From assembly GCA_016873165.1 (NCBI GenBank), contig VGXV01000011.1:24502-88501 (forward strand): a DNA stretch of 64,000 nt, in the 5' to 3' direction. Shown here piece after piece: positions 53,735 through 63,426 of the stretch (positions are counted from its first letter, which is position 1; every line of letters starts with the position of its first letter). The DNA is from Planctomycetota bacterium. Its GTDB lineage: Bacteria; Planctomycetota; Brocadiia; Brocadiales; Brocadiaceae. Under the pieces are notes generated by a model. The model was not told the DNA's origin. It made no database searches and saw only the letters and a list, made by a program, of their open reading frames with translations. The translations under genes were made by a program, and so were the position numbers.

Positions 53735-54961
53735 TTATGCGCCTGTTAAGGGGAGCCTTCCGAAAAGATTAAGGATTTGAGGCATTACATCGTTTCCCGT
53801 GATAATCCCCAGACCGCCTTGTGTGCACGCCCGTTCATTAAATGCGGTAACTTTGTCAGCACGAACACCTGCTCCATGGAAAATTATTGGAACCGGGTCT
53901 CCCGAGTGGCTTTTCAACTCACAGGGGGTTGAATGGTCTCCGGTTATTATGAATAATGTATTCGCGGGAAGTTCGAGAAAAAGCCTTGCCGCATGGTCGA
54001 TTTTTTCAATAAATGCTTTTTTGCCTGCAAAGTTGCCGTCTTCACCGAAAGAATCTGTGGCTTTTACGTGTACAAAAACAAAATCATACTTATTCAGGTT
54101 GTTGATTGCTGCTCTGAATTTAGCTTCAAGATCGGTGTCTGGCAGGCCTGTTGCTCCCGGAACATCGATGACATCCATTCCCAGGTAGGCGGCAACACCT
54201 TTATACAATCCGCCCCCTGCAATACAACACCCGGAAAAAGAATAACGTTCTTTGAAGCAAGGAACTTCTCTGTATTGCCCTGCGCCGCGAACCAAGAGGT
54301 AATTTGCGGCGGGTTCTCCTTTTTTGCGCCTTTCTTCGTTTAAAGGATGTTTTTGAAGAATTTCATAAGCCTTTTTTAAAAACACATTTAATACTCTTGC
54401 GGTGTGTTTTGCTTCAATGGACTTATCTAAAGGGGTGACTTCCCTTGTGGGAACATCTGATTTGTGCGGATCAGCATCAATAATAGCGCTGGAAAGTCCC
54501 TTCCCTCTCATTACGATAGCTGCACGATGACCGGTTCCCGGTTTAACGTGGAATGTCACGCCATCGATTTCGATGCCATCCAGCGCTTTTGTGAGCGGTT
54601 CTACGACCCGAATTCTCCCTGCCCTGCGGTCTTTAATAACAAAATTTTCATCTACCGTTCCGAAATTTCCCCGCAATGCGACATCCCCGTCCTGTAATTT
54701 CATGCCAACGCCGGTTACTTCTATTGTTCCCCGTCCTGAATAATATTCTTTGTAATCGTAGCCGAGAATATTAAGATGCGATGTGTCGCTGCCGGGTACG
54801 CAACCACGTCCTAAACTGTACATCATTCCGCACTCAGATTCGGAAGCCAGCTTATCAAGGTTCGGTGTTTTTGCCGCTTCCAGGGGAGTTAAATTGCCGA
54901 GTTCTTTTATTGGCCGGTCGCCCAAACCATCGCAGATGACTAAAATAACTTTTTCCAACAT
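53735..54961 (-). CDS. apgM: 2,3-bisphosphoglycerate-independent phosphoglycerate mutase, archaeal type
   Basis: 408 aa. Alkaline phosphatase superfamily metal sites: VICDGLGDRP at the N-terminus, the serine motif GSDTSHLNILGYD, FVHVKATDSFGEDG, ITGDHSTPCELKSHSGDP. Interconverts 3- and 2-phosphoglycerate in glycolysis/gluconeogenesis. The archaeal-type enzyme is less common in bacteria but occurs in several deep lineages. SD AAAGGAG 12 bases upstream. Confidence 0.95.
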   Translation of the reverse strand: MLEKVILVICDGLGDRPIKELGNLTPLEAAKTPNLDKLASESECGMMYSLGRGCVPGSDTSHLNILGYDYKEYYSGRGTIEVTGVGMKLQDGDVALRGNFGTVDENFVIKDRRAGRIRVVEPLTKALDGIEIDGVTFHVKPGTGHRAAIVMRGKGLSSAIIDADPHKSDVPTREVTPLDKSIEAKHTARVLNVFLKKAYEILQKHPLNEERRKKGEPAANYLLVRGAGQYREVPCFKERYSFSGCCIAGGGLYKGVAAYLGMDVIDVPGATGLPDTDLEAKFRAAINNLNKYDFVFVHVKATDSFGEDGNFAGKKAFIEKIDHAARLFLELPANTLFIITGDHSTPCELKSHSGDPVPIIFHGAGVRADKVTAFNERACTQGGLGIITGNDVMPQILNLFGRLPLTGA

Positions 54962-55438
54962 TTTAGTGGTACTCCTTTAAGATATAGTATTTCCCCAAAA
55001 ACAGTCTGACGCAATCATTTTAATAGCAAAATATAGTGGAATAGTATAGAAAAATTTAAATTATTGCGCAAGGTTTGTGTGTAAGGCGATAAGTGACTCT
55101 GCGATAGCGCCTTCGCGCTACGCCATTTCTTTTCCCTACCCATAAAAATGAGGACGGATACCGCTTTCTTTATCGGCGTAGTCAGCCTTTCCGTCTTACT
55201 TGGATACAACTCCCGGAAAATCTCTTCGCAATATGCGGTAATCAATAACACCGGTCTTCTTTTGGCAAGGAGTTGGGGATCACATTATTTACATCAAACA
55301 GCAGGGACAACCGGGGACTTGTTTTGCAAAATATAAAATTTTCCTGATATTTATTCCGTTTTATATATTTTGTAATAATTGTTTATTTTACGAATAGTTG
55401 TGACTGTTTTTGAGAATCAACAAAGCCGGACGTTGCGA
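54962..55438. other. Gap without a supported gene
   Basis: A GC-richer patch around 55080-55340 differs from the AT-rich flanks and contains a hairpin AGCGCCTTCGCGCT (about 55102-55115). On the minus strand, stretches such as EEIFRELYPSKTERLTTPIK hint at the N-terminal region of a decayed transposase, but frames are short and I cannot confirm it. Confidence 0.3.
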
Positions 55439-56059
55439 TTATTGGCAATAAGCTTTGTAACCGATCATATAGTCGGTGATCTTCTTTGTTGCTTCGGGGC
55501 GTAAATCCGGTTTGAGGTCTTTATTATCTATTACTTTTTCAACACTCTTCCAAACTTCGCACCAGTCCAGATTGAGAAATAATTGCGATTTAACAAGGGC
55601 GAAAATCATTGATACAGTAAAACTGTTGTTTTGTGCTTTATACGCCTCTTCGAGTATAGGCAAGGCATTTTCCGGATGGGAAAAGTTGTCCATTGCCATA
55701 AGATAACCAAGACAAAATATCTCATCCGCGCTGAGAAAATCGGTGTCCAGCTCTATCAGCGGCACATGATAAATCAATGCCAGATAGTACATGTAAAATT
55801 CGGCATTGTTGTTTCCTTCAAATTTCCACGAGAGGGCGTTAATTACGGCGGCTTTTTGGTCTATGGGATTGTCCTGAGAAGAAAGGAATTCCGCAATTTC
55901 AATTCCCATCACATTTTGTAAATGCGCGCGTTGAACAATTTTTACATCCATGTATGCTTCGTAAAATTCTGTAGACGTAATGGGTGAATCTGCCAGAGTA
56001 ATTGTATGGTATAATAAAAGTGTAATGATGATAAAAACGAATGTGTATAGGTTTTTCAT
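55439..56059 (-). CDS. Exported hypothetical protein
   Basis: 206 aa from ATG 56059, chosen because it opens directly into a signal peptide (LYTFVFIIITLLLYHTITLA). Mature part predicted helical; the segment ENALPILEEAYKAQNNSFTV resembles tetratricopeptide-type repeats. No family recognised. Single gene on this strand. Confidence 0.7.
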   Translation of the reverse strand: MKNLYTFVFIIITLLLYHTITLADSPITSTEFYEAYMDVKIVQRAHLQNVMGIEIAEFLSSQDNPIDQKAAVINALSWKFEGNNNAEFYMYYLALIYHVPLIELDTDFLSADEIFCLGYLMAMDNFSHPENALPILEEAYKAQNNSFTVSMIFALVKSQLFLNLDWCEVWKSVEKVIDNKDLKPDLRPEATKKITDYMIGYKAYCQ

Positions 56060-56277
56060 GTCAAATTTTATATAAAATAGGTTCCGGGTTCCCTTTCTTA
56101 ATGGAAGCAACAAAAGCAATAACATACTACATAATAAGTCTGAATATTTCTAATAGAATTCATTGATAATTAATAAGTATTTTTTTAAAATATTTTAGAG
56201 GGAAAAGAGATTTGTAAATTCGGCAATATACAAACTGTGCCTTTTATATTCTATGTAAGTATATAGGGGGATATGTG

Positions 56278-56649
56278 ATGGAATATCATGGAACTCAAAC
56301 ATTTAAAGACAGAAGAAAGAAACCGGATGTATGGATCAGAGCGTTGCAGTTATTTATTATTGTTAGCTGGGTAGCTGCAATTGGAGCGATTGTCGTTATA
56401 GGGATTGCAAGCCCAAAAATCGAGACTTTTTTTGATAGAAAACTTGAGGTCAATTTACGTAAGACATGGAATACTGATGTTGCGAAATATTTTCTCTACA
56501 TGATGATTGCAGGACTGTGCGCAAGTATTTTTGGTATTATTATTAATACGAGACGGCATCGGCGAAAAAGCGATCAGTATTATTATTCACTGATGTTTTT
56601 CGGGCTTGCTTCGATTGCGGGTATTATATTGTATTGTGTTTATTTTTAA
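56278..56649 (+). CDS. Small three-helix membrane protein
   Basis: 123 aa. Hydrophobic segments LFIIVSWVAAIGAIVVIGIA, YFLYMMIAGLCASIFGIIIN and SLMFFGLASIAGIILYCVYF, with a short charged linker RRHRRKS between the second and third. GGGGG seven bases before the ATG; a GTG three bases earlier is an alternative. Function unknown. Confidence 0.7.
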   Translation: MEYHGTQTFKDRRKKPDVWIRALQLFIIVSWVAAIGAIVVIGIASPKIETFFDRKLEVNLRKTWNTDVAKYFLYMMIAGLCASIFGIIINTRRHRRKSDQYYYSLMFFGLASIAGIILYCVYF

Positions 56650-56654
56650 TTTAT

Positions 56655-57428
56655 TTATGTAATATGGCGTACTTCGTAAGACTTTTCCTCGGACTTGGTT
56701 TTTATAATATAGCTGATAATAGCGTATATAAGTAACAGAGGAAATATTACGTCTAAAGTGGGCGCTACAATTTCCAAATCATATTTGTGTAAAAACCCAA
56801 GCAGGTTGGTGAATAAAAGGTCTCGTAAAAAGAAAAAACTGTAAAATACTGGTTTAAAATGTTTGCTTGCGCCAATATATTTACAATACGTATATACCAG
56901 AATCAAATCGGCAAATAGCCTGATAACATTATTGATAATATTTAAGACAAGAAAAGAAGTTTCCGTTTTTGTTTCTTCAAAAAAGAATACTTCCAAACAG
57001 GGTGTCAAAACATACTTGGAGAAGAAGTAGAAAAGGAATCCTGCTGTAGAAAGATAAAATATGTTTTTTCCCCATAAAACATAATCTCTCATCCTCATCA
57101 AAGAATCTTGCTCTGTGCCTTTTGCATTGCAAAAACCAAAAGCGATATCGCCTATTTTATCTCTAACAGAGGTGGAATTCATAAAAAGATACGCAGTTAC
57201 AAAAAGAATTATAGCTAAAATATCACCGCATATATCGGGAAGGCTGGGCATATGGAATTCAAAATGACGACCGTATCCCCCGAATTGTAAAATATTAAAA
57301 AGTTCGAGAGGTTTGATGATATCTACAACAATAAATTTTAAGTTAATTGCGACGAATGTAAGGAATGTCCCAATTCTGATAATTTGTAAAAACTTTTTTT
57401 CTTTTGTGCTGTAATTTCTCGCTGGCAA
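56655..57428 (-). CDS. Multi-pass membrane protein of unknown function
   Basis: 257 aa, TTG start preceded by GGAGGA. About six hydrophobic helices; charged insertions include GFCNAKGTEQDSLMRMRDYV. No recognised family. Its 3' end nearly meets the 3' end of the small membrane gene at 56278. Confidence 0.7.
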   Translation of the reverse strand: MPARNYSTKEKKFLQIIRIGTFLTFVAINLKFIVVDIIKPLELFNILQFGGYGRHFEFHMPSLPDICGDILAIILFVTAYLFMNSTSVRDKIGDIAFGFCNAKGTEQDSLMRMRDYVLWGKNIFYLSTAGFLFYFFSKYVLTPCLEVFFFEETKTETSFLVLNIINNVIRLFADLILVYTYCKYIGASKHFKPVFYSFFFLRDLLFTNLLGFLHKYDLEIVAPTLDVIFPLLLIYAIISYIIKTKSEEKSYEVRHIT

Positions 57429-57850
57429 TTTTATCCTCCTCCCATAATATACTAATATTTATAACTAATCTTTAGGACTTCAGCCTGAAGAAAAGCACTA
57501 CCATTATTTTCTAAAATTATGTTATAAAATATGTGATAACTGATTATAAAATTGATAGATAAAAGTTTTATTAAATGCTAAACTTCTCTATCTATATTGA
57601 TGTCTTTAAACAAAAAAGAGTACGAAAGAATTTCCATTTGGCGCTAAGGTTATTGATAAATCAAAATATTTATATTTAATGAATAATTTAGTATAAGTGA
57701 AATATACTATAATAATAAATATCAAATTGTCAATAGTTAAAAAATTAAAAAGATGGGAGTACAGAATAATTTTTTTCGTGTATACGATATTTATCATCGC
57801 ATTTAATACGAAAAAGTGAGCATAAACTTTCTTTTTATGAAGGAAACAAT
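57429..57850. other. AT-rich gap
   Basis: Very AT-rich DNA with no supported gene or clear repeat. A short frame on the minus strand is low-complexity and lacks a ribosome site. Confidence 0.5.
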
Positions 57851-58204
57851 ATGAGAAATTATCTTCTTACGATAATGTTGCTTTGTTGCAGCAATGTATT
57901 TATGACGTTTGCCTGGTATGGACACTTAAAGAATTTGTCGCATAGAATGTGGATTATTGCTGCTCTTGTAAGTTGGTTTATCGCTTTATTTGAATACTTG
58001 CTTCAGGTTCCGGCAAACCGTATAGGACACCAGGTGATGAGCGTTGGGCAGTTGAAAATACTGCAGGAGGTTATTACCCTTATGATATTCGTTCCGTTTT
58101 CCATGATTTACATGAAAGAAAAGATAAACTGGGATTATTTGTGGGCTGGTTTATGTTTGCTTGGGGCGGTATATTTTCTGTTTCGATCAAAATTTATTTC
58201 CTGA
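57851..58204 (+). CDS. DUF486 small multidrug-resistance-like membrane protein
   Basis: 117 aa, four helices. Family hallmarks: FMTFAWYGHLK, FIALFEYLLQVPANRIGH, LKILQEVITLMIFVPFS. Related in size and topology to small DMT transporters; substrate unknown. SD AAGGA. Its last bases overlap the convergent START-domain gene. Confidence 0.88.
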   Translation: MRNYLLTIMLLCCSNVFMTFAWYGHLKNLSHRMWIIAALVSWFIALFEYLLQVPANRIGHQVMSVGQLKILQEVITLMIFVPFSMIYMKEKINWDYLWAGLCLLGAVYFLFRSKFIS

Positions 58205-58889
58205 AAGTTAGTTCCTCAACGAATCCATCCGCATTTTTGTATTTTTTCTTGCTAAGTATATCTTTCATATTTGTTAATGTTTGCAGTACCCAGTTCTGAT
58301 TTCCCTGGTTTGCAAAAATGGGGTTAACCATGCCGCCGGGTTCGCTGTAGGTTTGATATATTAATTCCACATCATCCTGATTAAGAGGCCTTAATGTCCA
58401 GCTTCCCGTTACTTTTGGTATCCTGATAAATGACGGCTGTTCCGGAATGTAATCAGGTTTCCCGGTGAATGTTATCGTAACCGTTTTCGTAACAGGATCC
58501 TGTGTTCTGACGGTATATATAATTGAATCACGATTGGGAAAGAGTAAAGGAGTGGAAAATTCTATGCGTTTATATTTTTCTGTAGGGCTAATGACTTTAA
58601 GCACTTCTTCCTTTATGCATCGATGATTCCACTCGCTGCTGGCATCAGAGTCTTCGATAAGATTGACAAGACTATTCAACGATGTTTTTACCACCATTAT
58701 TCCCATGTACGATTTGTATCCTGAATCTGGGTAGCCCTGGGAAAATATTTTAATTCCATTGCTCTCTTTTTCCAGTTTCCATTGATGAAATGTGTTGTCA
58801 ATGGGATTTATTTTACTTTCTGCCGCACAGACAAATGAGGGTATGGCCATAGGCAGGGAAATTAACAAGAAAAGCAAAAAAACATGCAT
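58194..58889 (-). CDS. Exported START-domain lipid-binding protein
   Basis: 231 aa from ATG 58889, which has a GGAGG ribosome site six bases away; the upstream in-frame start at 58931 is poorer. Signal peptide LLFLLISLPMAIPSFVCAAE. START-like features: WKLEKESNGIKIFSQGYPDS, ASSEWNHRCIKEEVL, FSTPLLFPNRDSI and GSWTLRP with YQTYSEPGG. Probably binds a lipid or sterol-like ligand in the periplasm; hopanoid or ladderane binding would be speculation. Confidence 0.85.
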   Translation of the reverse strand: MHVFLLFLLISLPMAIPSFVCAAESKINPIDNTFHQWKLEKESNGIKIFSQGYPDSGYKSYMGIMVVKTSLNSLVNLIEDSDASSEWNHRCIKEEVLKVISPTEKYKRIEFSTPLLFPNRDSIIYTVRTQDPVTKTVTITFTGKPDYIPEQPSFIRIPKVTGSWTLRPLNQDDVELIYQTYSEPGGMVNPIFANQGNQNWVLQTLTNMKDILSKKKYKNADGFVEELTFRK

Positions 58890-59207
58890 TATTAACCTCC
58901 GGAATACGTTAAAAAGAGAAGAATGGAACAAAAAAATCGGTCAAAATAATAAGACCGGGAAAGACGAAGAATATGCAGGTAAATGATAATTTACCTGCAC
59001 GGTACTATAGCAAAAAGGGGGTGTAATATATAAGAAAAATTATGAAATTTTGAAGATAATTTTCACCGATAAAAGGTTGATTCGTATTTATTATGACTAT
59101 AATTTTGTTATGGTAAACAGAAGATATCGAAGCATATAATATGCCGATATCTTGGCGCCTCATTCTGTAATATTATATGAAAATTCGGAAACGTATGGAT
59201 TAATGTT
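58890..59207. other. Gap between divergent genes
   Basis: AT-rich, presumably holding the promoters of the START-domain gene and mobB. No repeat or gene seen. Confidence 0.5.
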
Positions 59208-59723
59208 ATGTATGCGAAAATACCGATTGTATCGTTTGTAGGAAAATCGAATAGCGGAAAAACGACACTTATTGTTAAAGTTATCAAAGAATTAAAATTA
59301 AGGGGATATCGGGTCGCTACCATAAAACATACCCATCATAATGTTGATATGGATACAAAAGGCAAAGATAGCTGGAAGCATTCACAGGCAGGAGCGGATG
59401 CGGTAATCATTGTCTCGGAAAACAAGATGGGGCTTTTTCGAACGACGTCAAAAAGGGTTTCTTTAAAGGAGATGGTGGAAACGTATCTGAGGGATTTCGA
59501 CATAATTATCCTTGAAGGATATAAAACGGAACCCATTCCCAAAATAGAAGTTTTTCGCACAGAAAACAGTGATCAGATGGTGTGCGGGAATGATGAACAT
59601 TTAATTGCAGTTATAAGTGACAAAAATCCAATGATTGATGTGCCATATTTACCTATTGATACGGAAACAGGAAAAATTGTGGATTTTATTTTGTCATATC
59701 TGAAGATAGATTCTCCTGTTTAA
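59208..59723 (+). CDS. mobB: Molybdopterin-guanine dinucleotide biosynthesis protein B
   Basis: 171 aa. P-loop VGKSNSGKTTLIVKVI, VATIKHTHHNVDMDTKGKDS, GADAVIIVSENKM and ILEGYKTEPIPKIEV are the MobB signature. GTP-binding helper to MobA in molybdenum cofactor maturation. No moa/mob neighbours. Confidence 0.94.
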   Translation: MYAKIPIVSFVGKSNSGKTTLIVKVIKELKLRGYRVATIKHTHHNVDMDTKGKDSWKHSQAGADAVIIVSENKMGLFRTTSKRVSLKEMVETYLRDFDIIILEGYKTEPIPKIEVFRTENSDQMVCGNDEHLIAVISDKNPMIDVPYLPIDTETGKIVDFILSYLKIDSPV

Positions 59724-59841
59724 ATTATATGCGTCCAGATATTAGATTTGACTTGCTATTGATGAAAAAGTTGATTATCGTTTTATCAGAAACATTGTTT
59801 AATGGTAAAAATGGTAATTGGTGTAATGGAATAGTATTATT

Positions 59842-61386
59842 ATGATGAAGGATGATATAATAAAAAGCGTTCTTAATTCCTCATCACTTCCCACGCTGCC
59901 GGCAGTTGCCTCAAAGATCATTTCTATTTCCACAAAAGAAGACACGAGTATCAGGGAAATAGCCGAATTAATATCAAAAGATGTTTCCCTTTCCGCTAAG
60001 GTATTAAAAATAGCCAATTCGGCATTTTACAGTTTTCCTTTTAAAATTAGCACAATAAACCAGGCGGTATCGCGTATAGGCACGAATGCGATACGAAGTC
60101 TGATTTTATCGTTTTCGTTTCTTTCTGTGAAGGGAGACAATGATACAAAATATTTTAATTATGAAAAATATTTGGAAAAGTCTCTTTCTGCGGCAGTTGC
60201 GGCAAAACTTATTATGGAAGAAATAGATAGGAGTGAACTCGAAGAGATTTTTATAGCCGCGCTCTTAAAAGAAATCGGGGAATTGATTGTTGCCCGCACT
60301 TTTCCCCAATTATATGACCGGGTGTATTCTTTGGGAATAACGGATACGGAAGAATTGCTGGCGGAGGAAGAAAAGATTATAGGGGTTGATCATGTTATTA
60401 TAGGGTATGAAGTCGCAAAAAATTGGGGATTTCCCTCTGTTCTGCTAGCGCCTATCCAGTATCATCACTCGCCTGAGAAATGTAAAAGCAATGATAAAAA
60501 GTTGAAACTCAACACCAATGTAATCTATCTTTCCGGGTTGATTGTGAATATCTTGTATTCAAATAAGCCTAAGGAATTTCATAATAAATTTATACAAGAA
60601 TCCCGTATGATACTTGGCTTTAATGATAAAATAATTGCCGATATATTAAAGAACATTGATGGTGAAATTGCGCAGGTTGCTGAATATTTTGGATTTATTA
60701 TCGAAAAACCTAAGTCCATTGAAGATATATTAATGGAAGCAAACGCAGCCCTTAGTGTGATAAATCTGACGTATGATCAGATGAATAAGGAACTTGTGAA
60801 TACAAAAATACAACTGCAAAAATTAGCCAGGGAATTAGAAATGAAAAACAAAAACCTGGAAAATCTTGCAAATGTTGATGGATTGACAGAGGTCTATAAT
60901 CATCGTTTTCTGCAGATATTTCTTGAAAAAGAGATTAATAAATCAAAACGAAAGCATGCTAATGTATGCCTGGTATTGATAGATGTGGATAATTTTAAGA
61001 ATTTTAACGATACGCATGGCCATCAGGCGGGAGACTTTATTTTAAAGGAATTATGCAGATTATTGGCAACATGTTTACGGGAATATGATATTTTAGCGCG
61101 TTACGGAGGGGAAGAGTTTGCAGTTGTATTGACGGATACAAAAGTGGATGAGGCTATTATAGTTGCCGAAAGGATGCGGGAAAAAATAGCAAAACATGTT
61201 TTTGTGGAAAATAATAAAAGGTATGATGTCACGGCAAGTTTTGGCATAGCACAAATTTCGCCATCTGTTGATAAAATAAAACGAAGTGAACTCATAGACA
61301 ATGCAGATAAGGCATTGTTGGAATCAAAGAAAAATGGGAAAAATATGGTCACCGTTTACGGCCAAAAGAAAAAGTGGTTCGGATAA
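59842..61386 (+). CDS. HDOD-GGDEF signalling protein
   Basis: 514 aa. N-terminal HDOD domain (residues about 10-210): LPTLPAVASKIISISTKEDT, SLSAKVLKIANSAFYSFPFK, IGTNAIRSLILSFSF. A coiled coil (LQKLARELEMKNKNLENLA) leads to a GGDEF domain with DGLTEVYNHRFLQ, active site RYGGEEFAVVL and RxxD inhibitory site (REYD). Likely makes c-di-GMP under control of the HDOD sensor or scaffold. ATG codons at 59842 and 59845 are both possible. Confidence 0.93.
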   Translation: MMKDDIIKSVLNSSSLPTLPAVASKIISISTKEDTSIREIAELISKDVSLSAKVLKIANSAFYSFPFKISTINQAVSRIGTNAIRSLILSFSFLSVKGDNDTKYFNYEKYLEKSLSAAVAAKLIMEEIDRSELEEIFIAALLKEIGELIVARTFPQLYDRVYSLGITDTEELLAEEEKIIGVDHVIIGYEVAKNWGFPSVLLAPIQYHHSPEKCKSNDKKLKLNTNVIYLSGLIVNILYSNKPKEFHNKFIQESRMILGFNDKIIADILKNIDGEIAQVAEYFGFIIEKPKSIEDILMEANAALSVINLTYDQMNKELVNTKIQLQKLARELEMKNKNLENLANVDGLTEVYNHRFLQIFLEKEINKSKRKHANVCLVLIDVDNFKNFNDTHGHQAGDFILKELCRLLATCLREYDILARYGGEEFAVVLTDTKVDEAIIVAERMREKIAKHVFVENNKRYDVTASFGIAQISPSVDKIKRSELIDNADKALLESKKNGKNMVTVYGQKKKWFG

Positions 61387-61396
61387 TAACGTATTT

Positions 61397-62527
61397 CTAT
61401 TGCAGAGAGGATGTTTGTTTTTTCAAAACATCCTTGCAGGCGTGGAATACTTCATGTGAGCTTATTTTTTTCATGCATATCATTGTGTCGCAGTTTCCTT
61501 TGTAACAAGGGGAACATTCAACGTTGGCGACTAACGATTTTCCTCTGCCATAGAGGTCTATTTCCTGGTGGCAGGTAGAGCCAAAGAATGTAACAATAAG
61601 TTTTTTCAAGGCAATGGAAAGATGTAATGCCAGAGTGTCTCCGGTTACGATAAGATGACATTGATTGATCAGCCCCATAAATTCTTTCAGGCTGTGATGG
61701 CATCCGCTATCGATAACTTTTGTTTTTGTGCCGGATGCGATTTCCTTGTTTCTTTCGATCTCTTCGGGTCCGCCTAAGAGTAATACTTGTGCGTTTAAAT
61801 CTTTCTGCAATTTGTCTGCGAGTTCAATAAAACTGCCGATTTCCCATCGTTTCGTGGCAAACCTTTTTCCGGCTCCTGTGTTGAGACCTATTAATAATCT
61901 GCCATCATTCACCCCTAAGCTGTTTAAATGATTTTTTGCGTAAGCATTATATTTATCGGGAAGAGTAATAACATACTCGCCATATTTTTCATGTAATCCG
62001 AGCGCTTCAAAGGTTAGTTGCTGATATGTTTTTGTGTTTTGGCGAAATTTGAGTTCATCGGAGACTCCTAATCGCAGCAAATGACCTGCTTCCTTATTTA
62101 AAGAATAAATATGCCCTCTACCGGAAAGTGCAAAACCGAGTTTTGAGTCGGCTTTGACAATTGAAGCCAGTCCGGTGGCAGTCGCATCTTTGTCGAGGCA
62201 TATGAGCAAATCAAATTTTTCAACCTGAAGTCGTAATGTATTTTCAAGATTAACGAATAACAAACGGTCGATATAAGGATTTTCTTCCAGAACAGGTATG
62301 GAAGACCGATCAGTTATCCAGGTAATATAAGATGATGGATATTTTGCCTTTAAGACAGGGAGAATTGGCGTAGTCCTCAATACGTCCCCGATGGCTGCTA
62401 ATTTTATAATCAAAATCCTTTTTCCCATTGAAGCATATATGGGACAGCTTGAATCGATGGGGCAATCGAGTTTAAATCTGCATGGCTTCTCGGAAACGAA
62501 AAAACGGCAATCAAAGTCATTGAACAT
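61397..62527 (-). CDS. GT9 heptosyltransferase-like glycosyltransferase with cysteine-rich ends
   Basis: 376 aa. Core: KRILIIKLAAIGDVLRTTPI, the nucleotide-sugar region LIGLNTGAGKRFATKRW, and TGDTLALHLSIALKK. Probably adds heptose or a similar sugar to LPS core. Before the core are 34 residues with four cysteines (CRFF, PCRF, DCPI, SCPIY); near the C-terminus is a second cluster (CSPCYKGNCD, ICMKK, ACK). A metal or iron-sulfur site is possible. Its ATG overlaps the panC stop by one base. Confidence 0.87.
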   Translation of the reverse strand: MFNDFDCRFFVSEKPCRFKLDCPIDSSCPIYASMGKRILIIKLAAIGDVLRTTPILPVLKAKYPSSYITWITDRSSIPVLEENPYIDRLLFVNLENTLRLQVEKFDLLICLDKDATATGLASIVKADSKLGFALSGRGHIYSLNKEAGHLLRLGVSDELKFRQNTKTYQQLTFEALGLHEKYGEYVITLPDKYNAYAKNHLNSLGVNDGRLLIGLNTGAGKRFATKRWEIGSFIELADKLQKDLNAQVLLLGGPEEIERNKEIASGTKTKVIDSGCHHSLKEFMGLINQCHLIVTGDTLALHLSIALKKLIVTFFGSTCHQEIDLYGRGKSLVANVECSPCYKGNCDTMICMKKISSHEVFHACKDVLKKQTSSLQ

Positions 62528-63426
62528 TATATTGAATCCTTCAAAAGTAATGTAATCGTATAAAGGATAAAGAGAAGAGAAGGAATTATTAAATTATCAA
62601 TTAAACGTGTGTTTCTTATTTTTACTGCTAAGGCGATTACATCCCCGCTCTTTGCGTATTCAACGTCTTCGAGGGTATTTTTATCAACTATGGAAATATA
62701 ATCAACTCTTGCGAGCTTGTATTCCTTTATAGTACATTTCATTTCATTAACAATTTCTCCGCTTATCGTAACTCCGGAATCAATCATGATTTTTGCTTTT
62801 GTTAATGCCTTAAATAAGCAGAGAGCCTCTTTTCTTTCATCATTATTGAGATACGCATTTCTGGAACTGAGCGCCAGTCCGTCTTTATCTCTGACAATGG
62901 GAAGAACCTTGATTTTGGTATCAACGTTAAGGTCAGAGACCATTTTTTTTATGATAACGGTTTGTTGAAAATCTTTTTGCCCGAAATAAACAACATCGGG
63001 TTTTACAATATTAAATAATTTCAGGACAATTGTGGCCACTCCACTAAAATGTCCCGGACGTGATTTACCACAAAGCTTATTCTCAAGTTTTTTTATAGAA
63101 ATGGAAGTACTGAATGTTTCAGGGTATATTTCTTCCTTGCCGGGATAAAATAATATATCCACCTTTTCTTTTGAAAGTAACAGGCGATCGTTTTCAAATG
63201 GTCGCGGATAGTGGTGGAAGTCCTCATTTTCTCCAAATTGCAAAGGGTTTACAAAGATACTCACTGCAACTACATCATTTTCTTTTCGAGCTTCGCGTAT
63301 CAAGCTTAAATGGCCGTCATGCAAAGCCCCCATGGTGGGAACAAAACCAATTTGAAAATTACTTTTTTTAAAAGTTTTTAGTACTTGTCTAATGCCATTT
63401 ATAGAGTCTATTATTTGCAACAGCAT
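62527..63426 (-). CDS. panC: Pantothenate synthetase with a hydrophobic C-terminal tail
   Basis: 299 aa. VPTMGALHDGHLSLIREA, FVNPLQFGENEDFHHYPRP, GKSRPGHFSGVATIV, VYFGQKDFQQ and SSRNAYLNNDER are all catalytic-site signatures. Joins pantoate and beta-alanine using ATP. After the usual end at TRLIDNLI come about 18 hydrophobic residues (SLLFILYTITLLLKDSI). Start: ATG 63426 has AGGTGA abutting it, while the in-frame TTG at 63420 has better spacing. Confidence 0.95.
   Translation of the reverse strand: MLLQIIDSINGIRQVLKTFKKSNFQIGFVPTMGALHDGHLSLIREARKENDVVAVSIFVNPLQFGENEDFHHYPRPFENDRLLLSKEKVDILFYPGKEEIYPETFSTSISIKKLENKLCGKSRPGHFSGVATIVLKLFNIVKPDVVYFGQKDFQQTVIIKKMVSDLNVDTKIKVLPIVRDKDGLALSSRNAYLNNDERKEALCLFKALTKAKIMIDSGVTISGEIVNEMKCTIKEYKLARVDYISIVDKNTLEDVEYAKSGDVIALAVKIRNTRLIDNLIIPSLLFILYTITLLLKDSI

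Noticed and set aside
55015..55251. Minus-strand frame with transposase-like flavour
   Set aside because: Fragmentary, no catalytic motif and no terminal repeats; mentioned only as a possible remnant in the gap entry.
57606..57797. Short minus-strand reading frame in the AT-rich gap
   Set aside because: Low-complexity AT-rich sequence, no ribosome site, no family resemblance.
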